A stretch of 54,244 nt of DNA from Actinomycetota bacterium (GTDB lineage Bacteria > Actinomycetota > Actinomycetes > Mycobacteriales > Mycobacteriaceae). Below, one piece after another: positions 25,201 through 34,528 of the stretch. How positions within the stretch are numbered: position 1 is the stretch's first letter; each line of letters starts with the position of its first letter. The notes beneath the pieces were generated by a model. The model saw only the letters and a program-made list of their open reading frames with translations. It was not told the DNA's origin and made no database searches. Made by a program: the position numbers and the translations under genes. The stretch is from positions 1-54,244 of the forward strand of contig JAFDWN010000019.1 in assembly GCA_018268465.1 (NCBI GenBank), written 5' to 3'.

Positions 25201-26370
25201 CTACTCGTCGACGTGCTCGGAGATCGCCTTGACGATTGCCTCCCCGGCGCGGCCGAGCAACTGGTCGCGCTTCGTGGCGGCCCAGTCGTGCGATGCGCGG
25301 GGCGCGATCAGCTGACCCGTGAAATGCGGGATGACCTCCCGGGCGAACAACTCGTAGGAGTGGTAGGTGGCTGCCGGCGGCGCCCAATCATGTCCGAGCA
25401 GAAGCAGCGTGCCGAAACCGCCCGACGTCTCCAGGAGATCCTGGATGTAGGCGATGGCGTCGCCGGGCGTGCCGATGCAGCAGTTGCCCGCCGCGGCGAA
25501 GTGCTCCACGGATTCCCGCGGTGACAGCGTGCCCTGCCCGTTGCCGGGGGGCGGGGCGAAGCCCGCCGCCCCGAAGTAGTTCGTGAACGCCTGCAGTCCG
25601 TAGGTGCAGTCGTCGAAGGCCTGCTCCCTGGTGTCGGCGAGATGGATGCTGGACAGCACCCGCCAGCCGGACCGGTCGGGTGCGTCGCGCCCGGACTTGG
25701 CGGCCTGGTCGACGACGATGCCCCATGCGGACTCCAGCGCCGCGTAGCCACCCGGCACCGACATCGACAGCGACAGCAGCGACGTGCCCAGGGCGCCGGC
25801 CAGCCGCGGCCCGGACGGCGAGACCATGGCCGCACAGGCGATCTCGGGATACGGCCAGGTGTAGGGCCGGATTTGCAGCTGCGCGTCGCGCAAGGTGAAC
25901 CAGTCGGTGCGTCTGCTGATGCGTTCGTCGGGCGCGGCGCGGAACAGCGCCAGGATCGCCTCCAGCGCCTCGCGCATCATCCGGCGCTGGTCGATCGGGT
26001 CGATGCCCATCATGTAGGCATCCGACGGCAGCGCACCCGGCCCCGCGCCGAAGATCACCCGGCCCCGGGTGAGGTGGTCGAGCAGCACCCACCGGTCGGC
26101 GACCATGAGCGGGTGGTGGTAGGGCAGCGAAACCACCCCGGTACCCAGCCGGATGTGCCTGGTCCGCTCGGCGGCCGCGGCGATGAACACCTCGGGGCAG
26201 GAGATCAGTTCGTATCCACCCGAGTGATGCTCGCCGAACCACACCTCGTCGTAGCCGAGACGGTCCAGCGCCACCGTCCGGTCGAGGTCGTATTCGAGCG
26301 CGACCGTGGGGGATTGGCCGACGGGGTGAAACGGCGTGATGAACACACCGAACCGCAGCGGCGCCGTCAT
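25201..26370 (-). CDS. LLM-class (luciferase-like) flavin-dependent oxidoreductase
   Basis: Luciferase-like monooxygenase of 389 residues using FMNH2 or F420. The barrel opens with RFGVFITPFHPVGQSP, followed by GYDEVWFGEHHSGGYELI, LGTGVVSLPYHHPLMVADRW and GRVIFGAGPGALPSDAYMMG, all typical of the family. The C-terminal part GTPGDAIAYIQDLLETSGGFGTLLLLG is also standard. The ATG chosen gives the usual N-terminus; upstream frame would run through repeats and is not family-like. Rv3618, a flavin monooxygenase in the same hpt-ftsH interval of M. tuberculosis, may be its counterpart, but I could not compare them. Confidence 0.88.
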   Translation of the reverse strand: MTAPLRFGVFITPFHPVGQSPTVALEYDLDRTVALDRLGYDEVWFGEHHSGGYELISCPEVFIAAAAERTRHIRLGTGVVSLPYHHPLMVADRWVLLDHLTRGRVIFGAGPGALPSDAYMMGIDPIDQRRMMREALEAILALFRAAPDERISRRTDWFTLRDAQLQIRPYTWPYPEIACAAMVSPSGPRLAGALGTSLLSLSMSVPGGYAALESAWGIVVDQAAKSGRDAPDRSGWRVLSSIHLADTREQAFDDCTYGLQAFTNYFGAAGFAPPPGNGQGTLSPRESVEHFAAAGNCCIGTPGDAIAYIQDLLETSGGFGTLLLLGHDWAPPAATYHSYELFAREVIPHFTGQLIAPRASHDWAATKRDQLLGRAGEAIVKAISEHVDE

Positions 26371-26456
26371 GCCGGCTCCGTCGTCGCAACCAGGGACATC
26401 ACTGTTCCAGCCAAGCACAGCTCGACGCCCTCCGCGGGGACCTCCCTTCGCCGAGT

Positions 26457-26492
26457 GTGAACGTGCTGCGAGAAATCGCGGGGTGCGTTCAC
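26457..26492. repeat. nested palindromic element upstream of the LLM gene
   Basis: Outer arms GTGAACG (26457-26463) and CGTTCAC (26486-26492) enclose a perfect inner hairpin GCGA-GAAA-TCGC (26468-26479). The compact nested structure in an intergenic region resembles a small interspersed repeat of the REP type. I have an impression that similar sequences recur in fast-growing mycobacteria, but cannot verify it here. It could also lie in the leader of the LLM transcript. Confidence 0.45.
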
Positions 26493-26553
26493 GCCCCGTT
26501 CCCTCGGGCAAGCCCTCGGACTTCATGCCCCGTTCCCTCGGGCAAGCCCTCGG
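26493..26553. repeat. tandem direct repeat, two 27-bp copies at 34-bp spacing
   Basis: Positions 26493-26519 and 26527-26553 are identical over 27 bases (beginning GCCCCGTTCC and ending AAGCCCTCGG), separated by a 7-base ACTTCAT. Inside each copy CCCTCGG occurs twice. It lies between the palindromic element and ftsH, in a 279-bp stretch without a gene. Possible tandem-repeat (VNTR-like) locus. Confidence 0.8.
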
Positions 26554-26649
26554 GAACTGCAAAACGTTGGTCTAGCGGTAGCCTGAACTAGCCCAGCTGC
26601 GCAATTGGAAGGATTGGGCCGGCCCCGTACCAGGCTGGCCGAATGCAAG

Positions 26650-28980
26650 ATGAACCGGAAAAATGTGATCCGCACGCTGACCGTGATCGCGGTCGTGCTG
26701 CTGCTGGGTTGGTCGTTCTTCTATTTCAGCGACGACACCCGCGGATTCAAACCCGTCGACACCTCTGTCGCGATCGCCCAGATCAACGGCGACAACGTCA
26801 AGAGCGCGCAGATCGACGACCGCGAACAGCAACTCCGCCTGGAACTCAAGAACGCCAACGGCGACACCGAAAACAGCGACAAGATCATCACCAAGTACCC
26901 CACCGGGTACGCGGTGACGCTCTTCGACGCGCTGCAGGGTAAGAACGCCTCGGTCAACACCGTCGTCAACCAGGGCAGTGTCCTGGGCTCGCTGTTGATC
27001 TACATGCTGCCGCTGCTGCTTCTGGTGGCGCTGTTCGTGATGTTCTCGCGGATGCAGTCCGGCGGCCGGATGGGCTTCGGCTTCGGCAAGTCCCGGGCCA
27101 AACAGCTGTCCAAGGACATGCCCAAGACCACGTTCGCCGACGTGGCGGGTGTCGACGAGGCCGTCGAAGAGCTCTACGAGATCAAGGACTTCCTGCAGAA
27201 CCCGAGCCGGTATCAGGCGCTGGGCGCCAAGATCCCCCGCGGTGTGCTGCTCTACGGCCCGCCGGGAACCGGTAAGACCCTGCTGGCCCGCGCGGTCGCG
27301 GGTGAGGCGGGGGTGCCGTTCTTCACGATCTCCGGCTCCGACTTCGTCGAGATGTTCGTCGGTGTTGGCGCGTCCCGCGTGCGCGACCTGTTCGAGCAGG
27401 CCAAACAGAACAGCCCCTGCATCATCTTCGTCGACGAGATCGACGCGGTCGGCCGCCAGCGCGGCGCGGGCCTCGGCGGCGGTCACGACGAACGCGAGCA
27501 GACGCTCAACCAGCTGCTCGTCGAGATGGACGGGTTCGGCGACCGCCAGGGCGTCATCCTCATCGCAGCCACCAACCGGCCCGACATCCTCGACCCGGCC
27601 CTGCTGCGGCCGGGCCGTTTCGACCGCCAGATCCCGGTGTCGGCTCCCGACCTGGCCGGGCGCCGTGCGGTCCTGAAGGTTCATTCCCAGGGCAAACCCA
27701 TCGCCCCCGACGCCGACCTGGACGGGTTGGCCAAACGCACGGTCGGGATGTCCGGAGCCGACCTGGCCAACGTGATCAACGAGGCCGCGCTGCTCACCGC
27801 GCGGGAGAACGGCACCGTCATCACCGGCGCGGCGCTGGAAGAGGCCGTGGACCGCGTGGTCGGCGGTCCGCGCCGCAAGAGCCGCATCATCAGCGAGCAC
27901 GAGAAGAAGATCACCGCCTACCACGAGGGCGGCCACACGCTGGCGGCCTGGGCGATGCCCGACATCGAACCCATCTACAAGGTGACGATCCTGGCCCGCG
28001 GGCGCACCGGCGGGCACGCGGTGGCCGTCCCGGAGGACGACAAGGGTCTGATGACCCGCTCGGAGATGATCGCGCGGCTGGTGTTCGCGATGGGCGGGCG
28101 CGCCGCCGAAGAGCTGGTGTTCCGCGAACCCACCACCGGCGCGGTCAGCGATATCGAGCAGGCCACCAAGATCGCCCGCGCGATGGTCACCGAGTACGGC
28201 ATGAGCTCCAAACTCGGCGCCGTGCGCTACGGCACCGAACACGGCGACCCCTTCCTCGGACGCACCATGGGCACTCAGGCCGACTACAGCCACGAGGTCG
28301 CCCAGATCATCGACGACGAGGTGCGCAAGCTGATCGAGGCCGCGCATACCGAGGCGTGGGAGATCCTCACCGAGTACCGCGACGTACTCGACATCCTGGC
28401 CGGCGAGTTGCTGGAGAAGGAGACGCTGCACCGCGCCGAGCTCGAGGCGATCTTCGGCGACGTCAAGAAGCGGCCGCGCCTGACCATGTTCGACGACTTC
28501 GGTGGCCGCATCCCGTCGGACAAACCGCCGATCAAGACACCGGGCGAACTCGCCATCGAACGCGGTGAGCCGTGGCCCAAACCCGTGCCGGAGCCCGCGT
28601 TCAAGACCGCGATCGCCCAGGCCTCCAAGGCCGCCGAGGCGGCGGGACGGCAGAACGGGTCGAACGGTTCGGGTGCCCACGCGGGTCCGGCCGGCGGCTC
28701 GACACAACCCGACTATGGCGCGCCGGCGGGCTGGCATGCGCCCGGCTGGCCGCCCGCGCCGACGCCCGGTCAGCAGCCGCCGGCGGGGGGCTACTGGTAT
28801 CCGCCCGCTCCCCACCCGTCGGGGTGGCAGCAGCCTCCCCCTTATCCTCCGTATCAGCCCTACCCGCAGCCCGGACACCCCACCCATCAGGGCGGCGCGC
28901 CCGCGCCCAAGCCGGGTGAGGAGCCGGGACAGGACAACGGCCGGTCCCCCGGTCCGTCCAATCCGCCTGCACGCGGCTGA
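26650..28980 (+). CDS. ftsH: ATP-dependent zinc metalloprotease FtsH
   Basis: Membrane-bound AAA+ protease that degrades misfolded or regulatory membrane and cytosolic proteins, 776 residues. Order of parts: first transmembrane helix ([16 protein letters not shown]), extracytoplasmic domain, second helix ([18 protein letters not shown]), Walker A GPPGTGKT at 203-210, Walker B IIFVDEID, second region of homology [20 protein letters not shown], and zinc site HEGGH at 425-429. A Pro/Gly-rich cytosolic tail of about 130 residues is typical of mycobacterial FtsH (M. tuberculosis about 760). The ATG giving MNRKN matches the family; the ribosome binding site is weak. folE follows after 18 bp. Confidence 0.98.
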   Translation: MNRKNVIRTLTVIAVVLLLGWSFFYFSDDTRGFKPVDTSVAIAQINGDNVKSAQIDDREQQLRLELKNANGDTENSDKIITKYPTGYAVTLFDALQGKNASVNTVVNQGSVLGSLLIYMLPLLLLVALFVMFSRMQSGGRMGFGFGKSRAKQLSKDMPKTTFADVAGVDEAVEELYEIKDFLQNPSRYQALGAKIPRGVLLYGPPGTGKTLLARAVAGEAGVPFFTISGSDFVEMFVGVGASRVRDLFEQAKQNSPCIIFVDEIDAVGRQRGAGLGGGHDEREQTLNQLLVEMDGFGDRQGVILIAATNRPDILDPALLRPGRFDRQIPVSAPDLAGRRAVLKVHSQGKPIAPDADLDGLAKRTVGMSGADLANVINEAALLTARENGTVITGAALEEAVDRVVGGPRRKSRIISEHEKKITAYHEGGHTLAAWAMPDIEPIYKVTILARGRTGGHAVAVPEDDKGLMTRSEMIARLVFAMGGRAAEELVFREPTTGAVSDIEQATKIARAMVTEYGMSSKLGAVRYGTEHGDPFLGRTMGTQADYSHEVAQIIDDEVRKLIEAAHTEAWEILTEYRDVLDILAGELLEKETLHRAELEAIFGDVKKRPRLTMFDDFGGRIPSDKPPIKTPGELAIERGEPWPKPVPEPAFKTAIAQASKAAEAAGRQNGSNGSGAHAGPAGGSTQPDYGAPAGWHAPGWPPAPTPGQQPPAGGYWYPPAPHPSGWQQPPPYPPYQPYPQPGHPTHQGGAPAPKPGEEPGQDNGRSPGPSNPPARG

Positions 28981-28998
28981 TCACGAACGGAGGCCACG

Positions 28999-29604
28999 AT
29001 GACGCGGTCGCATAATTCGGCCACGCTCACCACCCCGGTTTTCGACCAGCAACGCGCCGAAGCAGCGGTGCGCGAGCTGTTGATCGCCGTGGGGGAGGAT
29101 CCCGACCGGCACGGTCTGGCGGACACGCCCGCGCGGGTCGCGCGCGCCTACAAGGAGATCTTCGCGGGCCTGTACACCGATCCGGACGCGGTGCTCAACA
29201 CCACCTTCGACGAACAACACGATGAACTCGTGCTCGTGAAGGACATCCCGCTGTACTCCACGTGCGAGCACCACCTGGTGTCGTTCCACGGCACGGCCCA
29301 CGTCGGCTACATCCCCGGTGAGGACGGCAGGGTCACCGGACTGTCGAAGATCGCCCGGCTGGTGGACCTGTACGCCAAGCGGCCTCAGGTCCAGGAGCGG
29401 CTGACCACCCAGGTCGCCGATGCGCTGATGCGCAAACTCGATCCGCGCGGCGTCATCGTGGTGATCGAGGCCGAGCATCTGTGCATGGCCATGCGCGGCG
29501 TGCGCAAACCCGGCGCGGTGACGACCACCTCGGCGGTGCGCGGGCAGTTCAAACACGACGCGGCATCGCGGTCCGAAGCGCTGGACCTGATCCTGCGCAA
29601 GTGA
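28999..29604 (+). CDS. folE: GTP cyclohydrolase I
   Basis: First enzyme of tetrahydrofolate synthesis, turning GTP into 7,8-dihydroneopterin triphosphate, 201 residues. Zinc and active-site signatures are [12 protein letters not shown] and [16 protein letters not shown]; the [10 protein letters not shown] and [20 protein letters not shown] segments are diagnostic. The ATG has CGGAGGCCACG upstream. It begins the folate cluster behind ftsH, and its stop overlaps folP (GTGA). Confidence 0.98.
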   Translation: MTRSHNSATLTTPVFDQQRAEAAVRELLIAVGEDPDRHGLADTPARVARAYKEIFAGLYTDPDAVLNTTFDEQHDELVLVKDIPLYSTCEHHLVSFHGTAHVGYIPGEDGRVTGLSKIARLVDLYAKRPQVQERLTTQVADALMRKLDPRGVIVVIEAEHLCMAMRGVRKPGAVTTTSAVRGQFKHDAASRSEALDLILRK

Positions 29605-30497
29605 ACCAACCCGGATTTCGGTTACCCGCGGGGTCGCCCGTGCAGGTCATGGGCGTGGTCAACGTCACCGACGATTCGTTCTCCGACGGGGGACTTTTCC
29701 TGGACCGTGACCGCGCGGTGCGCCACGGGCTGGCACTGGCCGCGCAGGGTGCGGCGATCGTCGACGTCGGTGGCGAGTCGACGCGACCCGGCGCTACCCG
29801 CGTCGAGCCGCGGGTGGAGATCGCGCGGGTGCTGCCGGTGATCAAAGATCTTGCCGGACAAGGGATCACCGTCAGCATCGACACCATGCACGCCGAGGTG
29901 GCGCGGGCCGCCCTGGAGAACGGCGCGCGGATCGTCAACGACGTGTCCGGCGGCAGGGCCGATCCGAACATGGCCGCAGTCGTCGCCGACGCGGGTGTGC
30001 CGTGGGTGCTCATGCACTGGCGTTCGGTGCGTGCCGCCAGCCCGCACGAGGTCCCCGCCTACGCCGACGTGGTCGCCGAGGTGCGCGCCGAGCTGCTCGC
30101 CGGTGTCGACGCCGCAGTCGCCGCCGGCGTTGACCCCGCCAAGATCGTCATCGACCCCGGCCTCGGATTCGCCAAGACAGCGCAACACAATTGGGCGCTG
30201 CTGCACGCGCTGTCCGAATTCGTCGCCACCGGTTTCCCGGTGCTCGTCGGCGCATCGCGCAAACGGTTCCTCGGTGCGCTGCTGGCCGGCGCCGGCGGTG
30301 AGCCGAGGCCCCCGGCCGGCCGGGAGACGGCGACGGCGGTGATCTCCGCGCTGGCCGCGCTGCACGGGGTGTGGGGGGTGCGGGTGCACGACGTGCGTGC
30401 CTCGGTCGACGCGCTCGCGGTGGTGGCTGCCTGGGACGCCGGTGCCACCCGCGCTCCCGGTGTCCAGGTGTGCGGTCCGGAACGTGCCGATGGCTGA
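29601..30497 (+). CDS. folP: dihydropteroate synthase
   Basis: Condenses dihydropterin pyrophosphate with p-aminobenzoate; the sulfonamide target. 298 residues. Signatures are [64 protein letters not shown] and [12 protein letters not shown]. Starts with GTG overlapping the folE stop. The short C-terminal tail after the barrel overlaps folB by 8 bp. It corresponds to folP1 (Rv3608c), the active mycobacterial isozyme by position. Confidence 0.97.
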   Translation: MNQPGFRLPAGSPVQVMGVVNVTDDSFSDGGLFLDRDRAVRHGLALAAQGAAIVDVGGESTRPGATRVEPRVEIARVLPVIKDLAGQGITVSIDTMHAEVARAALENGARIVNDVSGGRADPNMAAVVADAGVPWVLMHWRSVRAASPHEVPAYADVVAEVRAELLAGVDAAVAAGVDPAKIVIDPGLGFAKTAQHNWALLHALSEFVATGFPVLVGASRKRFLGALLAGAGGEPRPPAGRETATAVISALAALHGVWGVRVHDVRASVDALAVVAAWDAGATRAPGVQVCGPERADG

Positions 30498-30876
30498 CCG
30501 GATCGTGCTGCAGGGTCTGACGGTCCGCGGTCACCACGGTGTCTTCGACCACGAACGGCGCGACGGACAGGATTTCGTCGTCGACATCACCGTGTGGATC
30601 GACCTGGCCGCTGCCGCCGCGAGTGACGACCTGGCCGACACGCTGGACTACGGGGCGTTGGCGCAGCGCGCGGCCGACATCGTGGCGGGGCCGCCGAGGA
30701 ATCTCATCGAGACGGTCGCCGCCGCGATCGCCGAGGACGTGATGACCGACGACCGGGTGCACGCCGTCGAGGTCGTCGTCCACAAGCCGGCGGCGCCGAT
30801 CCCCCTGGCGTTCGCCGACGTGGCGGTGGTGGCCCGGCGGTCGCGGCGCGGCGGGCGGGGCGGGGACCCGAGATGA
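30490..30876 (+). CDS. folB: dihydroneopterin aldolase
   Basis: Splits 7,8-dihydroneopterin into 6-hydroxymethyl-dihydropterin and glycolaldehyde, 128 residues. Family features are [26 protein letters not shown], and [15 protein letters not shown] with the catalytic-site glutamate, then [12 protein letters not shown] lies inside the folP 3' end; the stop overlaps folK by ATGA, so the four fol genes form one translationally coupled operon. Confidence 0.96.
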   Translation: MADRIVLQGLTVRGHHGVFDHERRDGQDFVVDITVWIDLAAAAASDDLADTLDYGALAQRAADIVAGPPRNLIETVAAAIAEDVMTDDRVHAVEVVVHKPAAPIPLAFADVAVVARRSRRGGRGGDPR

Positions 30877-31406
30877 CACGCGTCGCGTTGTCGATCGGAT
30901 CGAACCTCGGGGACCGGCTGGCGTGGCTGCAGTCGGTCGTCGACGGTCTCGGCGGTGCCGTGCGCGCCGTCTCGCCGGTGTACGAGACGGACGCGTGGGG
31001 CGGTGTCGAACAGGGCCCCTATCTCAACGCGGTTGTCATCGCCGACGATCCGGAGCTGGACTGTCGGGGCTGGCTGGACCGCGCCCAGGCGCTGGAGTCG
31101 GCGGCGGGCAGGGTTCGTGACCTGCGCTGGGGTCCGCGGACGCTGGACGTCGATCTGATCACCTGCCACGCCGACGGGCGGGAGATCGTCTCCCTCGATC
31201 CCGTCCTGACGCTGCCGCATCCCTTCGCCCATGTTCGGGCGTTCGTGCTGATGCCGTGGCTGGCCGTCGATCCGGCGGCCACGCTGACGATAACGGGGGG
31301 GCCGCGGCCGATCACCGCACTGCTGGAGGATCTCGACCCAGGTGAACGTGCCGGGGTGCGGATCACCGGTCTGCAACTGCGCGCCGAGACCGGCCCCGGC
31401 ATCTGA
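30873..31406 (+). CDS. folK: 2-amino-4-hydroxy-6-hydroxymethyldihydropteridine pyrophosphokinase
   Basis: Transfers pyrophosphate from ATP to 6-hydroxymethyl-dihydropterin, producing the FolP substrate. 177 residues. Motifs are [16 protein letters not shown] at the N-terminus and the HPPK signature [15 protein letters not shown], with [16 protein letters not shown] following. The stop shares one base with the start of the next gene. Confidence 0.96.
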   Translation: MTRVALSIGSNLGDRLAWLQSVVDGLGGAVRAVSPVYETDAWGGVEQGPYLNAVVIADDPELDCRGWLDRAQALESAAGRVRDLRWGPRTLDVDLITCHADGREIVSLDPVLTLPHPFAHVRAFVLMPWLAVDPAATLTITGGPRPITALLEDLDPGERAGVRITGLQLRAETGPGI

Positions 31407-31885
31407 TGGGCCCGACCCGCAAACGTGACCTCGCGGCAGCGGCGGCCGCCGCCGCCGTCGCGGGATATCTGCTCGCCGTGCTGCTGTATCCGCGGGCCTT
31501 CCCACCGATCACCGTGTGGACGGGGTTGTCGCTTCTGGGTGTCGCGCTCGCCGAGGGCGGCTGGGCCTTCTTCGTGAGGTCCAAGATCGCCTCCGGTGAG
31601 ATCGGGCTGGGTCCCGGTCGGCTGCATCCGCTGGCGGTGGCGCGATCGTTGACCATCGCCAAGGCATCGGCGTGGGCGGGAGCCCTGGTGTTCGGATGGT
31701 GGCTCGGGCTGAGTGCGTACGTCCTGCCGCGGCGCGGTGCGCTGCGCGTGGCAGGCGAGGACTCCGCCGGTGCGATCGTCGCGGCGGGCTGCGCATTCGC
31801 ACTGATGGCGGCGGCACTGTGGTTGCAGCATTGCTGCAAATCTCCCGAAGAGCCGCCGGAGAACGGCGATGTGGCGCCGGACTGA
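31406..31885 (+). CDS. DUF3180 membrane protein
   Basis: Conserved actinobacterial membrane protein of 159 residues, counterpart of Rv3605c by position. Four hydrophobic segments are visible (AAAAVAGYLLAVLLYP, VWTGLSLLGVALAEGGWAFF, AWAGALVFGWWLGLSAYVLP, AIVAAGCAFALMAAALWLQ). The loop GRLHPLAVARSLTIAKASAW is strongly conserved in the family. Function is unknown. It is fused to the fol operon by a 1-bp stop/start overlap. Confidence 0.88.
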   Translation: MGPTRKRDLAAAAAAAAVAGYLLAVLLYPRAFPPITVWTGLSLLGVALAEGGWAFFVRSKIASGEIGLGPGRLHPLAVARSLTIAKASAWAGALVFGWWLGLSAYVLPRRGALRVAGEDSAGAIVAAGCAFALMAAALWLQHCCKSPEEPPENGDVAPD

Positions 31886-31949
31886 ACCGTCGGCAACCAG
31901 TAGGGGCGAATCGCCGGGCCGGTCGACACGCTGAGTGACCAGTGGCGGG

Positions 31950-31955
31950 TACAGT
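31950..31955 (+). promoter_or_regulatory. -10 element of the DUF6779 gene
   Basis: TACAGT, a TAnnnT hexamer, followed by six bases and the ATG at 31962. No ribosome binding site is present, so transcription probably begins at the start codon. This would separate the gene from the fol operon upstream. Confidence 0.5.
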
Positions 31956-31961
31956 CGGCCC

Positions 31962-33506
31962 ATGACCGTTCTGTCCCGCGGCGCCCGGGGTCGGCGCGGC
32001 GGCCGCAGGCCGGGTTGGCTGCTGTTGACGGTGTTGCTGGTCCTTGCCATCGCGGCCAGTTCCGCGCTGGTCTTTACCAATCGCGTCGAACTGCTCAAGC
32101 TTGCTGTCATCCTCGCGCTCTGGGCCGCCGTGGTGGCCGCGTTCGTGTCGGTGATCTACCGCCGTCAGAGCGACGCGGACCAGGCGAAGGTGCGGGACCT
32201 CAAGTTGGTCTACGACCTGCAGCTCGACCGGGAGATCTCGGCGAGGCGCGAATACGAGCTGACGGTCGAGACGCAACTTCGCCGCGAGCTGGCCTCGGAG
32301 CTGCGCGCGCAGTCCGCCGACGAGGTGGCGGCGCTACGCGCGGAACTGGCCGCGTTGCGGACCAACCTGGAGATCCTGTTCGACACCGACTTGAGTCATC
32401 GGCCCGCGATCGAAACCGACCGCGCCGCGGCGGGTGCCTACGCGGGCTGGGCGCGCGACCCGGAGACCACCGGGCGGGTCAGCAGCAGTCGTATCGACAC
32501 CGACGACCGGGTGCGCGACGACCGCGACGACGTGGACGACCGCACCGAGGAAAGCCCGATCATCGACGTACCAGCCGAACCGCATCCGCCGGCACCGGAG
32601 TGGGTCTCGGGTGGAGGTTTCGCCGGCGCACACCGCCTGGGGTCGGAGGCCGAAGAGGGGCGGCAGGACCGCCGCGGCCGGCGTCACCGGGTCGAAGACC
32701 CGTATCGGGCTGGGGTCGAAGACCCGTATCGGGCTGGGGTCGAAGACCCGTATCGGGCTCCCGCCGACGACGCGGCGTCCTGGCACGCGCCGGAGCAGCC
32801 GCCGTGGGCCGCGCATCCTGCGCCGGAGCCCGTCACCACTTTCCCCGAACCTGAACCGGCCTTCCCCGAGCCCGAGCGGGCCTTCCATGAGCCGGAGCCC
32901 GAGCCGGCCTTCGCCGAGCCGGAGCGGGAGCCCGAGCCGGCCTTCGCCGAGCCCGAGCCTGAGGCCGAGGCCGAGGCCGAGGCGGCCCCGACCTGGACGC
33001 CCCCCGTACCCGAACCCACGCCCGGCGAGGACATCCCACCGTCCGAGTGGCGGCCGGCCCCCGCCGAAGGGCAGTGGATTCCGGCCGGCGCGCCGGGCAG
33101 CAACTGGGTGGCACCCGTCAGCGAGAACGGCACCGCCGACTACGTCGGCAGGCGGCGGGCACCCGAGCCGGCAATGTCGGCTCCGCCCCACGAGCCGCCG
33201 AAGGGGAAGCACTCCGTCACAGCCGGCGAGGCCGATGCGGATGCCGATGCCGAGCGTGTGCCCGCACCGCCCGTGCTCGCCGCTGAATCGGCCCAGCCTC
33301 CGCCGCATCCCGAGCCCGCCGCGGAAGCGGGTCCGGAGCTGGAATCGGAGTCTGCCGACGACACGATTGTGCCGAGGCACCGCACACCCGAGGAAGCCGA
33401 CGACAGCGAAGGCCAGCACACCGGCGGCCACTCGGTGGCCGATCTTCTCGCCCGTCTGCAGGCCAGCCCGACCGGCGGCGGCCGGCGTCGCCGCCGCGAC
33501 GAGTGA
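31962..33506 (+). CDS. DUF6779-type membrane protein with Pro/Glu-rich tail
   Basis: Conserved mycobacterial protein of 514 residues, positional counterpart of Rv3604c. Two transmembrane helices near the N-terminus (WLLLTVLLVLAIAASSALVF and LLKLAVILALWAAVVAAFVS) are followed by a probable coiled coil (about residues 75-150, QLDREISARREYELTVETQL onward). The remainder is disordered: a triple VEDPYRA repeat, then a run of Pro-Glu-Ala motifs (EPEPAFAEPE) to about residue 350. The extreme C-terminus HSVADLLARLQASP is conserved-looking. Probably a structural or scaffolding membrane protein; function unknown. Confidence 0.85.
   Translation: MTVLSRGARGRRGGRRPGWLLLTVLLVLAIAASSALVFTNRVELLKLAVILALWAAVVAAFVSVIYRRQSDADQAKVRDLKLVYDLQLDREISARREYELTVETQLRRELASELRAQSADEVAALRAELAALRTNLEILFDTDLSHRPAIETDRAAAGAYAGWARDPETTGRVSSSRIDTDDRVRDDRDDVDDRTEESPIIDVPAEPHPPAPEWVSGGGFAGAHRLGSEAEEGRQDRRGRRHRVEDPYRAGVEDPYRAGVEDPYRAPADDAASWHAPEQPPWAAHPAPEPVTTFPEPEPAFPEPERAFHEPEPEPAFAEPEREPEPAFAEPEPEAEAEAEAAPTWTPPVPEPTPGEDIPPSEWRPAPAEGQWIPAGAPGSNWVAPVSENGTADYVGRRRAPEPAMSAPPHEPPKGKHSVTAGEADADADAERVPAPPVLAAESAQPPPHPEPAAEAGPELESESADDTIVPRHRTPEEADDSEGQHTGGHSVADLLARLQASPTGGGRRRRRDE
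32691..32762 (+). repeat. three tandem 24-bp coding repeats
   Basis: Three in-frame copies of a 24-base unit starting GTCGAAGACCCGTATCGGGC encode VEDPYRAG, VEDPYRAG and VEDPYRAP inside the DUF6779 gene. Copies one and two are identical and the third differs only in its last bases, so the expansion is recent and likely variable between strains. Confidence 0.92.
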
Positions 33507-33583
33507 GCTAGTCTCGTAGCGACCGTCCGGTACCCGCTCGGCAGGACCGGAACGAAACCACTGAATTTGCGAGGTCGTCTGCG

Positions 33584-34528
33584 ATGCAGCAGTCCCCCGC
33601 CAGCGGCAGCTATCACGAAGGGCTCCGGCCGGCGCGGCTCTCGGTCGGGATCATCTCTGCGGGCCGGGTCGGCACCGCGCTCGGTGTCGCCCTCGAACGC
33701 GCCGACCACGTCGTGGTGGCCTGCAGCGCCATCTCGCAGGCCTCGTTGCGGCGGGCGCGGCAACGGCTGCCCGACACTTCGGTGCTGCCCGTCGACGAGG
33801 TGGCGCGCCGCGCCGAACTGCTGCTGCTGGCGGTTCCCGACGGCGAACTGCGCTCACTGGTCGCGGGGCTGGCCACCACCGGAGCCGTTCGTCCCGGCAC
33901 GATCGTGGCCCACACCTCCGGCGCCAACGGCGTCGGAGTGCTCAGTCCGCTGGCCGAACAGGACTGCATCCCGCTGGCCATCCATCCGGCGATGACGTTC
34001 ACCGGTTCCGACGAAGACCTCGCCCGGCTGCCCGACACCTGCTTCGGGGTGACTGCCGCCGACGAGGTGGGGTACGCGATCGCCCAGTCGCTGGTTCTCG
34101 AGATCGGCGGCGAACCGTTCCGGGTCCGTGAGGACGCCCGTGCGCTCTACCACGCCGCGCTGGCCCACGCGGGGAATCACGTCACCACCGTCGTGCTCGA
34201 CGCGGTCGAAGCGCTGCGCACCGCCCTGCGCGGACAGGAACTGCTCGGCCAGGAACTCGTCGGCGACGCACCCGGCGGGCTGGCCGAGCGGGTCGTCGGC
34301 CCGCTGGCGCGGGCGTCGCTGGAGAATGCGTTGCGGCGCGGCCAAGCCGCACTGACCGGACCTGTGGCCCGCGGCGATGCCAAGGCGGTGGCCGATCACC
34401 TGCGGGCATTGGCGGAGGCGGATCCGCAACTGGCACAGGCTTATCGTGCCAATTCCCTGCGCACCGCCCAGCGCGCCCACGCGCCCGACGACGTCGTGGC
34501 GGTCCTGACGGAGGCGAATCGACCATGA
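33584..34528 (+). CDS. Rossmann-like and DUF2520 domain protein
   Basis: Predicted NAD(P)-dependent dehydrogenase-like protein, 314 residues, counterpart of Rv3603c. The N-terminal Rossmann half has [20 protein letters not shown] and [11 protein letters not shown]; the C-terminal DUF2520 helical half starts near residue 170 ([20 protein letters not shown]). The fold resembles 6-phosphogluconate/ketopantoate reductase enzymes. It lies immediately before panC (ATGA overlap), which suggests a role tied to pantothenate, perhaps a reductase; that is inference. The longer N-terminal extension before the Rossmann motif is about 18 residues. Confidence 0.88.
   Translation: MQQSPASGSYHEGLRPARLSVGIISAGRVGTALGVALERADHVVVACSAISQASLRRARQRLPDTSVLPVDEVARRAELLLLAVPDGELRSLVAGLATTGAVRPGTIVAHTSGANGVGVLSPLAEQDCIPLAIHPAMTFTGSDEDLARLPDTCFGVTAADEVGYAIAQSLVLEIGGEPFRVREDARALYHAALAHAGNHVTTVVLDAVEALRTALRGQELLGQELVGDAPGGLAERVVGPLARASLENALRRGQAALTGPVARGDAKAVADHLRALAEADPQLAQAYRANSLRTAQRAHAPDDVVAVLTEANRP

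Noticed and set aside
26371-26562. Upstream extension of the LLM oxidoreductase gene on the minus strand
   Set aside because: It would translate the tandem repeat and palindrome into non-family sequence; the MTAPLRFGVFI start fits the barrel.
26572-28887. 771-codon open frame antisense to ftsH
   Set aside because: High-G+C third-position artefact; composition is His/Arg/Val-rich with no fold, while ftsH is certain on the other strand.
32691-32762. Short regular repeats considered as CRISPR
   Set aside because: Units are contiguous, in frame and without spacers; they are coding repeats.
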